A DNA stretch of 64,000 bases from DASQPR01 sp963727415. GTDB lineage: Bacteria > Actinomycetota > Actinomycetes > Mycobacteriales > Micromonosporaceae. The notes below the pieces were generated by a model that searched no databases, was not told where the DNA came from, and was given only the letters and a program-made list of their open reading frames with translations. The stretch lies in NCBI GenBank assembly GCA_963727415.1, contig CAVSGF010000003.1:930001-994000 (forward strand). Reading direction: 5' to 3'. Below are positions 35,150-43,335 of this stretch, one piece after another; the stretch's first letter is position 1, and each line of letters begins with the position of its first letter. The position numbers and the translations under genes are program-made.

Positions 35150-36328
35150 GTGATCGCGGAGGCGGACCCGGCGGACGTGTCACAGGTCACGGCTAGCGTC
35201 ATGGCCATGTCCGCCGGCAATCCGCCCACCTGGGGTCAGATCTGCGCCCGCCGCCTGGACCGCCATGGCCTCACTTCCCCGCTTCCGGACGTGATCAGCG
35301 CGGTCCGTGCCATGGCCAGCGCCCACGCCCAAGTCATGTCCGCCGCCGAACTGGCGATCGGGCTCCGGACCGAGCCCGATCCGGAGCGTCGCCCGAAGCA
35401 GATGGTCGAGGCGGCGCTCTGGCAAGACCAGGACCTGATCAAGACGTACGGGTTACGCGGCACCATTCACCTGATGCCGGCCGAGGACTACGGCGGCTGG
35501 ACGGCCGCGCTGGACGCCATCACACGCCCACCGCAGATCAAGGATGTGATGACCGGAGAGCAGATCGACCGGGTGCTCGACGCGCTCGATCAGGCGGTCG
35601 CCGAGGGCCCGATGACCATCGCCGAACTGGACCAAGCCGTGGTCACGACAGTCGGACCCTGGGCCGGGGATCTGGTCGTGCCGAACTTCGGCGGCTGGGC
35701 ACCCCGCTGGCGCCACGCCCTTGGTGCGGCCTGCCGCCGCGGCGTGATCTGCCTCGGACCGAGCCGGGGCCGCAGTTCCACGTTCCAGCGAGCACCGCGA
35801 GTACAGCCCGCGCCGGACGCCTTGGGATGGCTGGTTACGACGTTCCTCCGCAGCTACGGCCCGGCCACCCCGGAGCACTTCGCTCGGTGGACGACCGCAC
35901 CCCGAAAGGTCGCGATCGGGTCGTTCGCCGCCGCTGATCTTGTCGATGTCGGGACCGGTTTCGTCAATCGTGGCGACGACGGGTGGCCGGAGCCCACGAA
36001 CGGGCTGGTGCGTCTGTTGCCGTACTTCGACCCGTACACGATCGGGTGTCACCCGCGCACGGAGTTGTTCGCGGGTACGGCGCTGGCGCGTGCTGCCCCG
36101 AACGGGTCCGCCGGCAACTACCCGGTCGTGCTGATCGACGGTACGGTCGCCGGAATCTGGCATCAGCGCCGATCGGGGAGCAAGATCCAGTTCACCGTCG
36201 AAGCGCTCGGCACACTGCTCACGGCGCATCGCGAGAGAGTCGTTGAACAGGCCGAACGCATCGCCGGCATGGCCGGTGGCACGGCCGTGGTGGCGTTCGA
36301 CTCGGTACGCGTGGCCAGCCACCGGTAG
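35150..36328 (+). CDS. Winged-helix AlkZ/YcaQ-like (HTH_42) protein
   Basis: 392 residues from GTG 35150; ATG 35201 or 35207 are also possible. It matches the HTH_42 superfamily: WGQICARRLDRHGL, EAALWQDQDLIKTYGLRGTIHLM, PEHFARWTT and a C-terminal LLPYFDPYTIG. AlkZ-type members are DNA glycosylases that unhook interstrand crosslinks using a Q-x-Q motif; QDQ occurs at about residue 91 but not in the canonical place, so activity is uncertain. Confidence 0.82.
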   Translation: MIAEADPADVSQVTASVMAMSAGNPPTWGQICARRLDRHGLTSPLPDVISAVRAMASAHAQVMSAAELAIGLRTEPDPERRPKQMVEAALWQDQDLIKTYGLRGTIHLMPAEDYGGWTAALDAITRPPQIKDVMTGEQIDRVLDALDQAVAEGPMTIAELDQAVVTTVGPWAGDLVVPNFGGWAPRWRHALGAACRRGVICLGPSRGRSSTFQRAPRVQPAPDALGWLVTTFLRSYGPATPEHFARWTTAPRKVAIGSFAAADLVDVGTGFVNRGDDGWPEPTNGLVRLLPYFDPYTIGCHPRTELFAGTALARAAPNGSAGNYPVVLIDGTVAGIWHQRRSGSKIQFTVEALGTLLTAHRERVVEQAERIAGMAGGTAVVAFDSVRVASHR

Positions 36329-36355
36329 CCAGGCCGCTGGGGCCGGGATACAGAC

Positions 36356-36381
36356 GTTTGCGCTGAGCGGCTATCGGGTAC
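36356..36381 (+). promoter_or_regulatory. SigB/SigF-type promoter of GPGG gene 1
   Basis: GTTT (36356-36359), 16-nt spacer, GGGTAC (36376-36381). It matches the GTTT-N15/17-GGGTA consensus of SigF/SigB-class factors. The ATG is 11 nt after the -10, so the transcript would be nearly leaderless. Confidence 0.7.
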
Positions 36382-36391
36382 GGCGCGTGGC

Positions 36392-36535
36392 ATGGACTTC
36401 CTTCTGTGGATCCTCGCGGTCTTCCTGGTGATCGCAGGCATCGTCGGCGTGGTCCGCCGCCGGCTGCTGTGGGGCATCGTTCTGATCATCATTGGGCTGC
36501 TCGTCGGCCCGGGCGGCGTCAGCATCTTCAGCTAG
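36392..36535 (+). CDS. GPGG-motif small membrane protein (copy 1)
   Basis: 47 residues: two hydrophobic helices separated by the basic VVRRRLL turn, ending LLVGPGGVSIFS. A paralogue with the same length and pattern lies at 44971. Such GPGG peptides are a known short actinobacterial family of unknown function. No ribosome site is visible, fitting a near-leaderless mRNA from the GTTT/GGGTAC promoter just upstream. The last codons are part of a 17-bp tandem repeat. Confidence 0.8.
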   Translation: MDFLLWILAVFLVIAGIVGVVRRRLLWGIVLIIIGLLVGPGGVSIFS

Positions 36536-36568
36536 TCAGCATCTTCAGCCGGTGAGCATCTTCAGCTG
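36518..36568 (+). repeat. Three tandem 17-bp repeats over the GPGG gene 1 stop
   Basis: Units at 36518-36534, 36535-36551 and 36552-36568 share the core AGCATCTTCAGC. The first unit encodes the C-terminus and stop of the GPGG protein; the others extend to just before the next gene. Confidence 0.85.
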
Positions 36569-36573
36569 GCAGG

Positions 36574-38874
36574 ATGGCGCGCGCGACTCGGAACACCCCG
36601 CACCCGCCCGGGTGTCCTGGGCATCCCCTACCAACGGATGGCACGCTCGATTACGTGAATGACGACCTTGACTGGGCCGGCCGGGTACAGCGGCTCGAAG
36701 CCGAGGTAGCCGGCCTGCGGCGGGCGATGTCCAGCCGCGCCGTCATCGAGCAGGCAAAGGGCGTGCTCGCCGAGCGCATGGGCTGCTCCCCGGAGGACGC
36801 GTTCGGGCAACTGTCCGCCCTGTCCCAGCGCAGCAACGTGCGGCTGGCCGATCTCGCGGCAAGCATCGTCTCGGCGATCGTGCCGGTTCCGGCGAAGGCG
36901 GCCAACCGGCTGGACGGGCTGAGCGATGCCGATGCGCACACCTACCAGCGGGTCTCGGCCGCCGCGGCGGCCAGCACCGACCTTCGCGCGCTCGCCGCGG
37001 CGCTCGCCGGCGGCGCCGCCGACCGGGCCGCGTTCGCGCGAATCGATCCGGATACCGGCCGCGCGGTGGAGATCGCCGCCGCCGGCACCGGTCCCGGCGG
37101 CGAGACCGCCGCGGTCGCCGCGATCACGTCCGGGCAACCGGCCTGGGAATCCGGATCAGACGGTACGGGTGAGCGCTCCGCGGCGTTCCCGATCCGGCTC
37201 GACAACCACCCGGTCGGCGCCGTTACGTTCACGTGGGCGGCCACCAGCGAGTTCGCCGAGCCCGAGCGCCGCTACCTGGCGGCTATCGCGCAGTTGGCGC
37301 AGCGAGCGGCGGTGCGGATGTGGACCACCGACGCGGCTCCGGTGGCGCCCGTCCTCGACGCGTTCTTCGCGCCCGGCATGCTGCTCGAACCCATTCGGGA
37401 CCGCGACGGGATCGTCATCGACTTCAACATCGCCTACCTCAGTGCGCACGTACCGAATATGGCCGGGTTGTCGCGAGCGGAGCAGATCGGCCGTCGGCTC
37501 CTGGACACGTACCCTTACTTGCGTACCTCCGGGGTGTTCGACGCGTACGTCCGGGTGGCCGACACCGGCGAGCCGTGGGAGCGATCGGTAGCGACCGAAA
37601 CGGTGGTGATCGAAGGGGATCCCGCGCTGGTAACGGTGAGCCGGCGCGCGGTCCGCCACGGTACCGCGGTGCTGGCCACGTGGCGCCGTGTCGATGACGA
37701 GGTCCGCCGCGAGCGCCAGATGAACCAGATGGAATCGCTGGGCCGGTTCGGCTGGGCGGACTGGGATCTGGCCGATCGGCATACCTTCTGGTCACCTGGC
37801 TTCTTCCGGGTCTTCGACCGGGACACGGCACGCGGACCGGAGACGTACCCGCGGATGACGAGCATCGCGGTGCCCGCCGACCGGGATGCCGCCGCGGCGG
37901 CCGCCGGCCGGGTCCTGGCGGGCGAGCCGGCCACTGTGGAGTTCCACATCCGTACCGCGGACGGGATTCGGCCGGTCCGGCTGGTCGCCGAGCCGCTGGC
38001 CGCGGAGGACGGGCAGGTGGTCCGGGTTCTTGCGGTGGCCCAGGATCTGACCGAGCGCCGGCGCGCCGACGAACGGATGTCCCGAGTGCAGGCACAGCTT
38101 GCCGATCAGCGGTTCCAGCTCGCGGCGCAGCGGGATCTGGCCAGCGCCCTGCGCCAGGTGCTCTACCCGGGTTCGGTGTGCGAGGTGGATACCGAGGCGG
38201 CGAAGGTGGTCGGGCGGTACGCGGCACCGGACGCGGACGTTCCGTTTCGCGGCGACTTCTGCGACAGCACGATGATCGGCGATGGGCACATCCTGTTCGC
38301 CATCGGTGACATCTTCGGCAGCGGCGCCCGGGCCGGCGAGGTGCTCGCTCGCCTGCTGTACCCGGCACGTGCACTCGGCAGCGCCGGCATGTCCCCTGCG
38401 GCCATTCTCGACGTGCTCAACGGGGACCTGCTCCGGGACGAGGCACCGCCGCTGGCCAGTTTGGTAGTCGGCCGGTTCTGCCCGGCCGCCGGAACGATCA
38501 CCTGGGCACAGGGTGGGCACCTGCCGCCGATCCGGCTTCGCGGCGGATCATCCAGCCTGCTTGAGCGCCCGCCAGGCCCAGCGCTCGGGCTGCTGCCGTC
38601 GGCGGCATTCGGCGAGCAGCGGCTGGCGGTCGAACCGGACGACATGATTGTCTGGATGACCGACGGCATGGTCTACGAACGGGCAAAACCGAATGCCGAC
38701 CCCTGGCGCGAGCTGCGGTCCAAGCTGGTCCAGGCGCGCGCGACCGCCGGACTCGACGGCGTCCTCGCATTGTGCGAAGCCGCTGGTGGCGACGAAGCAT
38801 GTATCCTCACCCTCACCGCCGCCACACCCAACCCCAGCGCCTCGACCTGCGGATTTCCCGGATGCCGCGATTAG
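36574..38874 (+). CDS. ANTAR-GAF-PAS-PP2C (SpoIIE-type) phosphatase
   Basis: 766 residues (GTG 36655 is an alternative start). Order: ANTAR-like helices (SSRAVIEQAKGVLAERMGCS, about 53-72), a GAF-like region (about 130-250), two PAS-like regions (about 265-370 and 390-490; WADWDLADRHTFWSPGFFRVF is the second), then a PP2C serine phosphatase with GDFCD, GDIFGSG, GGHLPP and WMTDGM metal-site blocks. ANTAR normally binds RNA, PAS/GAF sense signals, and PP2C of this class dephosphorylates STAS anti-anti-sigma factors. The STAS-HATPase gene follows, so it probably feeds a partner-switching cascade. Confidence 0.9.
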   Translation: MARATRNTPHPPGCPGHPLPTDGTLDYVNDDLDWAGRVQRLEAEVAGLRRAMSSRAVIEQAKGVLAERMGCSPEDAFGQLSALSQRSNVRLADLAASIVSAIVPVPAKAANRLDGLSDADAHTYQRVSAAAAASTDLRALAAALAGGAADRAAFARIDPDTGRAVEIAAAGTGPGGETAAVAAITSGQPAWESGSDGTGERSAAFPIRLDNHPVGAVTFTWAATSEFAEPERRYLAAIAQLAQRAAVRMWTTDAAPVAPVLDAFFAPGMLLEPIRDRDGIVIDFNIAYLSAHVPNMAGLSRAEQIGRRLLDTYPYLRTSGVFDAYVRVADTGEPWERSVATETVVIEGDPALVTVSRRAVRHGTAVLATWRRVDDEVRRERQMNQMESLGRFGWADWDLADRHTFWSPGFFRVFDRDTARGPETYPRMTSIAVPADRDAAAAAAGRVLAGEPATVEFHIRTADGIRPVRLVAEPLAAEDGQVVRVLAVAQDLTERRRADERMSRVQAQLADQRFQLAAQRDLASALRQVLYPGSVCEVDTEAAKVVGRYAAPDADVPFRGDFCDSTMIGDGHILFAIGDIFGSGARAGEVLARLLYPARALGSAGMSPAAILDVLNGDLLRDEAPPLASLVVGRFCPAAGTITWAQGGHLPPIRLRGGSSSLLERPPGPALGLLPSAAFGEQRLAVEPDDMIVWMTDGMVYERAKPNADPWRELRSKLVQARATAGLDGVLALCEAAGGDEACILTLTAATPNPSASTCGFPGCRD

Positions 38875-38973
38875 TCAGGCCGGTCCCGGCGACACGTGTC
38901 GCGCGATGTCGGCCTGGGTAGAGCAAGGGGTGAACCCCAGCCATCGCCGGCATGATCGACAGCGCCAGGGGGA

Positions 38974-39732
38974 ATGACAGCACAGGGGGTACAGCAGGTG
39001 ACCACCACTCTGGTCTGTGACGTCCAGCGACGAGCGCCGATCGCGGTGGTCTCGCTGTACGGCACGCTCGACCAGAACACCGCCGCCCGTGGTGTCGTCG
39101 CGCTCCGGGACTGCCTGGCCGACGCGCCGACCGCCCTGCTGATCGACATCGGCCACCTGCGCATTGCCGCTTCTTCGGCGCTGCGACCGCTGTTGCACCT
39201 GTTCGACGAGGTGAAGGATTGGCCCCGTACACATATTGGGGTGTGCGGAGCGCGGCCGTCGAGCGCCGCGCTGTTCGAGGGCGGCGGAACCGCCGCGTAC
39301 CCCGACGTGGAAACCGGGATCCGCGCGGCCGTGACGGTACCGGTGGATCCGCGCGAATCGATCCGGCTCGCCCCGGACGCCGACGCTCCGGCGGTCGCCC
39401 GCGATTTCGTCATCCGCACCTGTGACGGCTGGGGTTTGAACCGGATTGCCAAGCTCACCACCCTGATCGCGTCGGAACTGGTCACCAACGCGGTGATCCA
39501 TGCGCGGACACCTTCAGTGATGACATTGCGACGCACCGAGTCCGCCCTGGATGTGTCGGTCCAGGACAATGATCCCCGCCCGATGTACCGCCCGGCACCA
39601 GGCGCCACCGGGGCGCACAACGGTGACCACGGCCGCGGCCTGCTGATCCTTGAGGCGATGGCCGACAGCTGGGGCACGCTGCCGACCGCGACCGGGAAGG
39701 TGGTCTGGGCCACCGTCGACCTGCCGGCCTGA
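38974..39732 (+). CDS. STAS-HATPase fusion (anti-sigma/anti-anti-sigma hybrid)
   Basis: 252 residues, AGGGGG before the ATG. Residues about 15-120 are a STAS-like domain; where active members have D-S/T-S-G the chain reads RIAASSALRPLL, keeping a Ser but losing the Asp. Residues about 130-250 are an RsbW/SpoIIAB-like HATPase: LIASELVTNAVIHA (N box), VQDNDPRP (G1) and GRGLLILEAMAD (G2). The kinase half would phosphorylate a STAS partner or hold a sigma factor. GTGT-N16-GGGTAG at 38896-38921 is a weak SigB-type promoter candidate. Confidence 0.85.
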   Translation: MTAQGVQQVTTTLVCDVQRRAPIAVVSLYGTLDQNTAARGVVALRDCLADAPTALLIDIGHLRIAASSALRPLLHLFDEVKDWPRTHIGVCGARPSSAALFEGGGTAAYPDVETGIRAAVTVPVDPRESIRLAPDADAPAVARDFVIRTCDGWGLNRIAKLTTLIASELVTNAVIHARTPSVMTLRRTESALDVSVQDNDPRPMYRPAPGATGAHNGDHGRGLLILEAMADSWGTLPTATGKVVWATVDLPA

Positions 39733-39825
39733 TCCAGAACGCGGCAGGCTGGATTGGCGGGCGTCACCGGCTCGCTGCCGCCCGCCGATCCGGCACGCTG
39801 TCTGCCTGGCGCTTGGGACCGGCGC

Positions 39826-40614
39826 CTATTTCTGGGGCTTGCGTGATCGGGGTGCCTTCTTGGCGGCACCATCGAGCTGGGCCGCGGACGGGACGGCGCC
39901 GTCGGATAGGGATGTCGGGGTGGCGGCATTCTCGGTCTGGGGCGCTGGCTTGGCGGCCCGGTCGGATTGGGATGTCGGCCCGGCGGCGCCATCGGCTGCC
40001 CCGGCGGCCGGCGTCACCCCGGTCGCCGCTGCCGTGCTGGCCGGCTTGGCATTCGCGACCAGGCTCTCCCGACTGTCCGGCCCAGTGCCGTTTAGTTCGG
40101 CCTTCGTGGCCGGCTCGGCAGTCGTCGATGACCGTGTGTCCGGCGTGGACTCTTCATGTCCAGCCGCGGCGGCCTCCATCTCGTTGCGCAGATCCTGCTT
40201 GCGCAGTTCGTCGGCGACCACGGTCGCGGCGCGCTCGGCCTGCCAGTGTTCCCGGGCGACGCTCAACTTCCGGGCGAGCACGGTGACGGCCGCGCCGATC
40301 CCGACCCCGATGGCGGCGGCGCCGGCGACCCACACCCGGCCCTTGGGGCGGCGGCCGGCGAGCGCGTCCTTGGCTGCCTTGGTGCGGCGGACCCCTTCGC
40401 GCTCGAACCCGGCAAGCCGCGACCGGGTACTCCCAGCGAGATTCTGGCTCCGGTCGGCAACGCCGCCGAGCGCGCCGGTCAGGTCATTCCAGCCGGACTT
40501 GGCGACCTTACGGCCGGATCTGGCAACCTTGCGGGCACTCGCCATGTTCTGGTCGGCGATTCGCTGCGTACGTTTGCGTAGCTTAGTGATTCGGGGCGTA
40601 GAGATTCGGGACAC
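39826..40614 (-). CDS. Basic single-helix protein with Ala/Ser/Thr-rich tail
   Basis: 262 residues. The first 90 residues are strongly basic (RKRTQRIADQNMASARKVAR and later GRRPKGR). One helix (VWVAGAAAIGVGIGAAVTVLA, split by small residues) follows, then a coiled-coil-like stretch with AREHWQAERAATVVADELRKQ and about 120 residues of low-complexity Ala/Thr/Asp sequence. No family recognised. The basic part could face DNA or membrane lipids. The 285 bp downstream of its start (40615-40899) hold no other gene. Confidence 0.7.
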   Translation of the reverse strand: MSRISTPRITKLRKRTQRIADQNMASARKVARSGRKVAKSGWNDLTGALGGVADRSQNLAGSTRSRLAGFEREGVRRTKAAKDALAGRRPKGRVWVAGAAAIGVGIGAAVTVLARKLSVAREHWQAERAATVVADELRKQDLRNEMEAAAAGHEESTPDTRSSTTAEPATKAELNGTGPDSRESLVANAKPASTAAATGVTPAAGAADGAAGPTSQSDRAAKPAPQTENAATPTSLSDGAVPSAAQLDGAAKKAPRSRKPQK

Positions 40615-40899
40615 GGCTGAAGCTCCTCTCGCGTTCCCCCCGGGGCGGGCCGTGACGACGGTGTTCGCCGCCGCCTGGTGCGACGTTGTCCGGAGCGGTC
40701 AGCTGGCCGCCCCGTTCAGCACGGTCGGCTCAGCCAGCCGACCGCTCGCTAGACAGATGCCCGGTTTCGCACGAAGCCAAACCGAACATTCCCGCCTTCC
40801 ATACTTATCCGTCACGGGTAAAAACGCCATGCCACACGCCCAGCGAGCACGATCTGTTCACCGAGCTACCTCGCGCTGCCTGATCGAGAGGAACGGGCG

Positions 40900-41191
40900 A
40901 TGTTGAGCAAACGTGAGCAGCGGGCCCTCGACGACATCGAGATGCGGCTGGTCACCGAGGATCCCCGGTTCTGCGCCCGGATGACCGGACCCGGCACCCG
41001 GCTACCGGCTACCGGCGCGACCCCGGCTCATGCTCGCATACCTTGGCATGGCCGCGGTCGCCCTGGCCGCGATCGTCAGTTTCATTGCGGGCCTGTGGAT
41101 CGCCGGTACGGCCCTCCTCGGAGCCGTCGCGGTACTCGCCGGGACCTACCTGGTTTTCGCGAAGCGCCACCACCAGCGAAGGCGCGGCTAA
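40900..41191 (+). pseudogene. DUF3040 membrane protein frameshifted by a 7-bp duplication
   Basis: The start is typical of DUF3040 (LSKREQRALDDIEMRL) but after about 40 codons the frame becomes Arg/Pro-rich nonsense. The +1 frame then carries a normal two-helix end (LAYLGMAAVALAAIV, LWIAGTALLGAVAVLAG) and stops at 41191. CTACCGG is duplicated in tandem at 41002-41008 and 41009-41015; removing one copy restores a single frame through RLPARPRLMLAYLG. Such slippage may be a fixed lesion or a reversible switch. Confidence 0.8.
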
Positions 41192-41338
41192 ATCGGGCTT
41201 CGGCGGCGCGGCGGACCTTCTCCCGTGGGCGTACGCGTAGGCGGGTACCCGCCTCATGCCTCTCCGGCCCTGGCTCAGCCACGTGTCGATCATCACTGAG
41301 GTCGGACTGAGAGCGGGAAGCTTGGGCACCGGATCAGC

Positions 41339-41363
41339 GTTTGGCATCGGTAATGCTGGGTAA
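41339..41363 (+). promoter_or_regulatory. SigB/SigF-type promoter of the DksA/TraR gene
   Basis: GTTT (41339-41342), 15-nt spacer, GGGTAA (41358-41363). It matches the GTTT-N15/17-GGGTA consensus and lies 67 bp before the ATG at 41430. Confidence 0.75.
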
Positions 41364-41429
41364 CTACCGCATCCCGCGAGCACAACAGCGGGGATGCCGA
41401 GAATGTCCACAAAGCCGGGGAGGATTCAT

Positions 41430-41807
41430 ATGTCAACCGCCACCGCGCCCACCGGCGCCGCTCAGCCAGAACTTGCGGCGCTGCAGAAGCAGATCGAGTC
41501 GGAGTACGCCGAGGCGGTCACCCGCCACCGTGAGCTGGTACAGAACATGTTCAGCGACTCGGCCGGTGACGATGTCGCCGACGCTGGTACCAAGGCTGCG
41601 GTGACCGGTCAGGACGAGGCTGAGCTACGGATCCTGGTAGACCGCCGGATCCAGATGGAGCGTGCGATCGAACGCCTCAACGCCGGGATTTACGGCATCT
41701 GCGAGTCGTGCGGTGATCAGATCCCGACCGAGCGCCTTGAGCTGTTCCCCTTCGCCACCACATGTGTTCGCTGCAAGCAGAAGGCTGAGCGCCTGGACCG
41801 TCGCTGA
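41430..41807 (+). CDS. DksA/TraR-type zinc-finger protein
   Basis: 125 residues from ATG 41430 (GGGGAGG upstream). A helical coiled-coil-like first part (LAALQKQIESEYAEAVTRH; RRIQMERAIERLNAG) is followed by a four-Cys zinc finger: GICESCGDQIPTERLE and TTCVRCKQKAE. DksA-like proteins enter the RNA polymerase secondary channel; the acidic tip motif of E. coli DksA is not obvious. A SigF-type promoter precedes it, suggesting stress induction. Confidence 0.92.
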   Translation: MSTATAPTGAAQPELAALQKQIESEYAEAVTRHRELVQNMFSDSAGDDVADAGTKAAVTGQDEAELRILVDRRIQMERAIERLNAGIYGICESCGDQIPTERLELFPFATTCVRCKQKAERLDRR

Positions 41808-41862
41808 GCCGTCCGCCTGCGATCATGCTGGACCTCGGTAATGCCCCTCATCGGTAACGCTG

Positions 41863-41894
41863 GGACTCCCACCGCACCACAGCTGTGGGAGTCC
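41863..41894 (+). terminator. Hairpin terminator of the DksA/TraR gene
   Basis: Perfect 10-bp stem (41863-41872 with 41885-41894) and a 12-nt loop, 55 bp after the stop codon. Confidence 0.75.
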
Positions 41895-41910
41895 TTGGCT
41901 TTGTGGGATG

Positions 41911-41994
41911 TTCCAGTGCACGATCTTGAGCGCTGAAGGCGTTATAGCGACTCCCAGCGCACTGAATCGTGCACTGGGAGACGCACTCGATCAC
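41911..41994 (+). repeat. Dispersed palindromic repeat, copy 2
   Basis: Shares AGTGCACGATCTTGAGC, a TATAGCGACT core and the GCACTCGATCAC end with copies at 14718, 58691 and 60042. This copy holds an internal 12-bp hairpin (CTCCCAG.../...CTGGGAG) and lacks the ATGATCA start. Confidence 0.8.
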
Positions 41995-42139
41995 CCAGCC
42001 CGGCTGTACCCAGTCGTACCGCGGTCGCGGCGCCCGACCGGCAAGCAACCCGGCAAGCAACCCGGCAGACGACCCGCGGGCGACGCGGCGGGCATCGCCC
42101 ACCTGTACATCGGGCCGTTCGCTGGGGCAGGATCGCACC

Positions 42140-43309
42140 GTGGATGGTGGGTCGCGACGCCTGTTCCAGGTGCTCCTGGTCGAAGACGACCACGGAGACG
42201 CCTTCCTGGTGCGCGAGTTGCTTGCCGAAGTGGGAGCGCCGGTCAACCTGACCGTGGTCCCGACCGTCGCGGCCGCCAAGGAGCACCCGGGAGTCGTCGA
42301 CTGCGTACTGCTCGACCTCGAACTTCCGGACGGTTCGGGCCTCACCACGTTGCGCAGTCTCCTGTCATCCCGCCCGCACGCCGCCGTCTGCGTGCTGACC
42401 GGTCTCGCCGAGGAACACCTTGGCGAGGCCGCACTCGCCCACGGTGCGCAGGACTACCTGGTCAAGGGCCGGGTAGACGGGGTACTGCTGGAGCGCGCCA
42501 TCCGGTACGCCGTCGAGCGCCGGCGTGCCGAGGAAGGCTCGCTGCAATTGCGCGAAGCCGAGCTGCGCCAGGCCGAGTCATCTCGCCTGGAACGAGGTCT
42601 CCTGCCACATCCGCTGGTCGAGGACGTCGCCGTCGAGTTGCGGTCGTTCTATCGAGCCGGGCGTGAGACCGGTGTCCTCGGTGGCGATTTCTTCGACGCG
42701 GTGCAGACCGGGCCTCAGCGCGTCTCGGTGGTCGTCGGCGACGTGTGCGGCCACGCCGCCGAGGAAGCCGCGCTCGGCGTCGAGCTACGGGTCGCCTGGC
42801 GGGCGCTGACTCTGGCCGGAGTCGCCGAACACGACCTGCTCCGGACGCTGGAACGGATCCTGGTCAGCGAGCGCCGGGCCGAGGAGATCTTCGTGACGCT
42901 GGCCACCGTCACGGTCGACGTTGCGGCAGGTACGGCCCGGGTACGCACGGCCGGGCACCCGCCGCCCATCATGATCAGCCCAGACGGCGCCCGCCCGCTC
43001 GATGTCAAGCCCTCGGTGGTGCTCGGCCTGCTGCCGGGGGCCGCAAACGCCGCTAACGAATTCGCGCTCCCGGCGGGCCGGTGGGACATACTCGTGTACA
43101 CCGATGGATTGATCGAGGCCCGGGACGGGGATGAGTGGATAGGTACTGACGGGGTCTGCCGGATGATCGACGCGTACCTGAGTGCCGATGGCGTTCCGGA
43201 TGGTCTCGCCAGGCACCTGGCCACCGAGGCCGAGCGCTCCAACGGTGGGCCGCTCGCCGACGATATCGCCATGCTGCTGCTCAGTGGTGGCACCGGCGAC
43301 TCACGATGA
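42140..43309 (+). CDS. Response regulator fused to PP2C phosphatase
   Basis: 389 residues from GTG 42140; the frame extends upstream but crosses a repeat. Receiver: VLLVEDDHGDAF, phospho-Asp in CVLLDLELPDGSG (about 58), Lys in YLVKGRV. A coiled linker (AEEGSLQLREAELRQAESS) leads to a PP2C domain with GGDFFDAV, GDVCGHAAEEA, TAGHPPP, VYTDGLIEARD and DDIAML metal residues. It resembles RsbU/RssB-type regulators that control STAS phosphorylation by phosphorelay. The kinase gene follows after 26 bp and is its likely partner. Confidence 0.93.
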   Translation: MDGGSRRLFQVLLVEDDHGDAFLVRELLAEVGAPVNLTVVPTVAAAKEHPGVVDCVLLDLELPDGSGLTTLRSLLSSRPHAAVCVLTGLAEEHLGEAALAHGAQDYLVKGRVDGVLLERAIRYAVERRRAEEGSLQLREAELRQAESSRLERGLLPHPLVEDVAVELRSFYRAGRETGVLGGDFFDAVQTGPQRVSVVVGDVCGHAAEEAALGVELRVAWRALTLAGVAEHDLLRTLERILVSERRAEEIFVTLATVTVDVAAGTARVRTAGHPPPIMISPDGARPLDVKPSVVLGLLPGAANAANEFALPAGRWDILVYTDGLIEARDGDEWIGTDGVCRMIDAYLSADGVPDGLARHLATEAERSNGGPLADDIAMLLLSGGTGDSR

Positions 43310-43335
43310 CCACTCCCGACCGAGGATGAGGCGGT

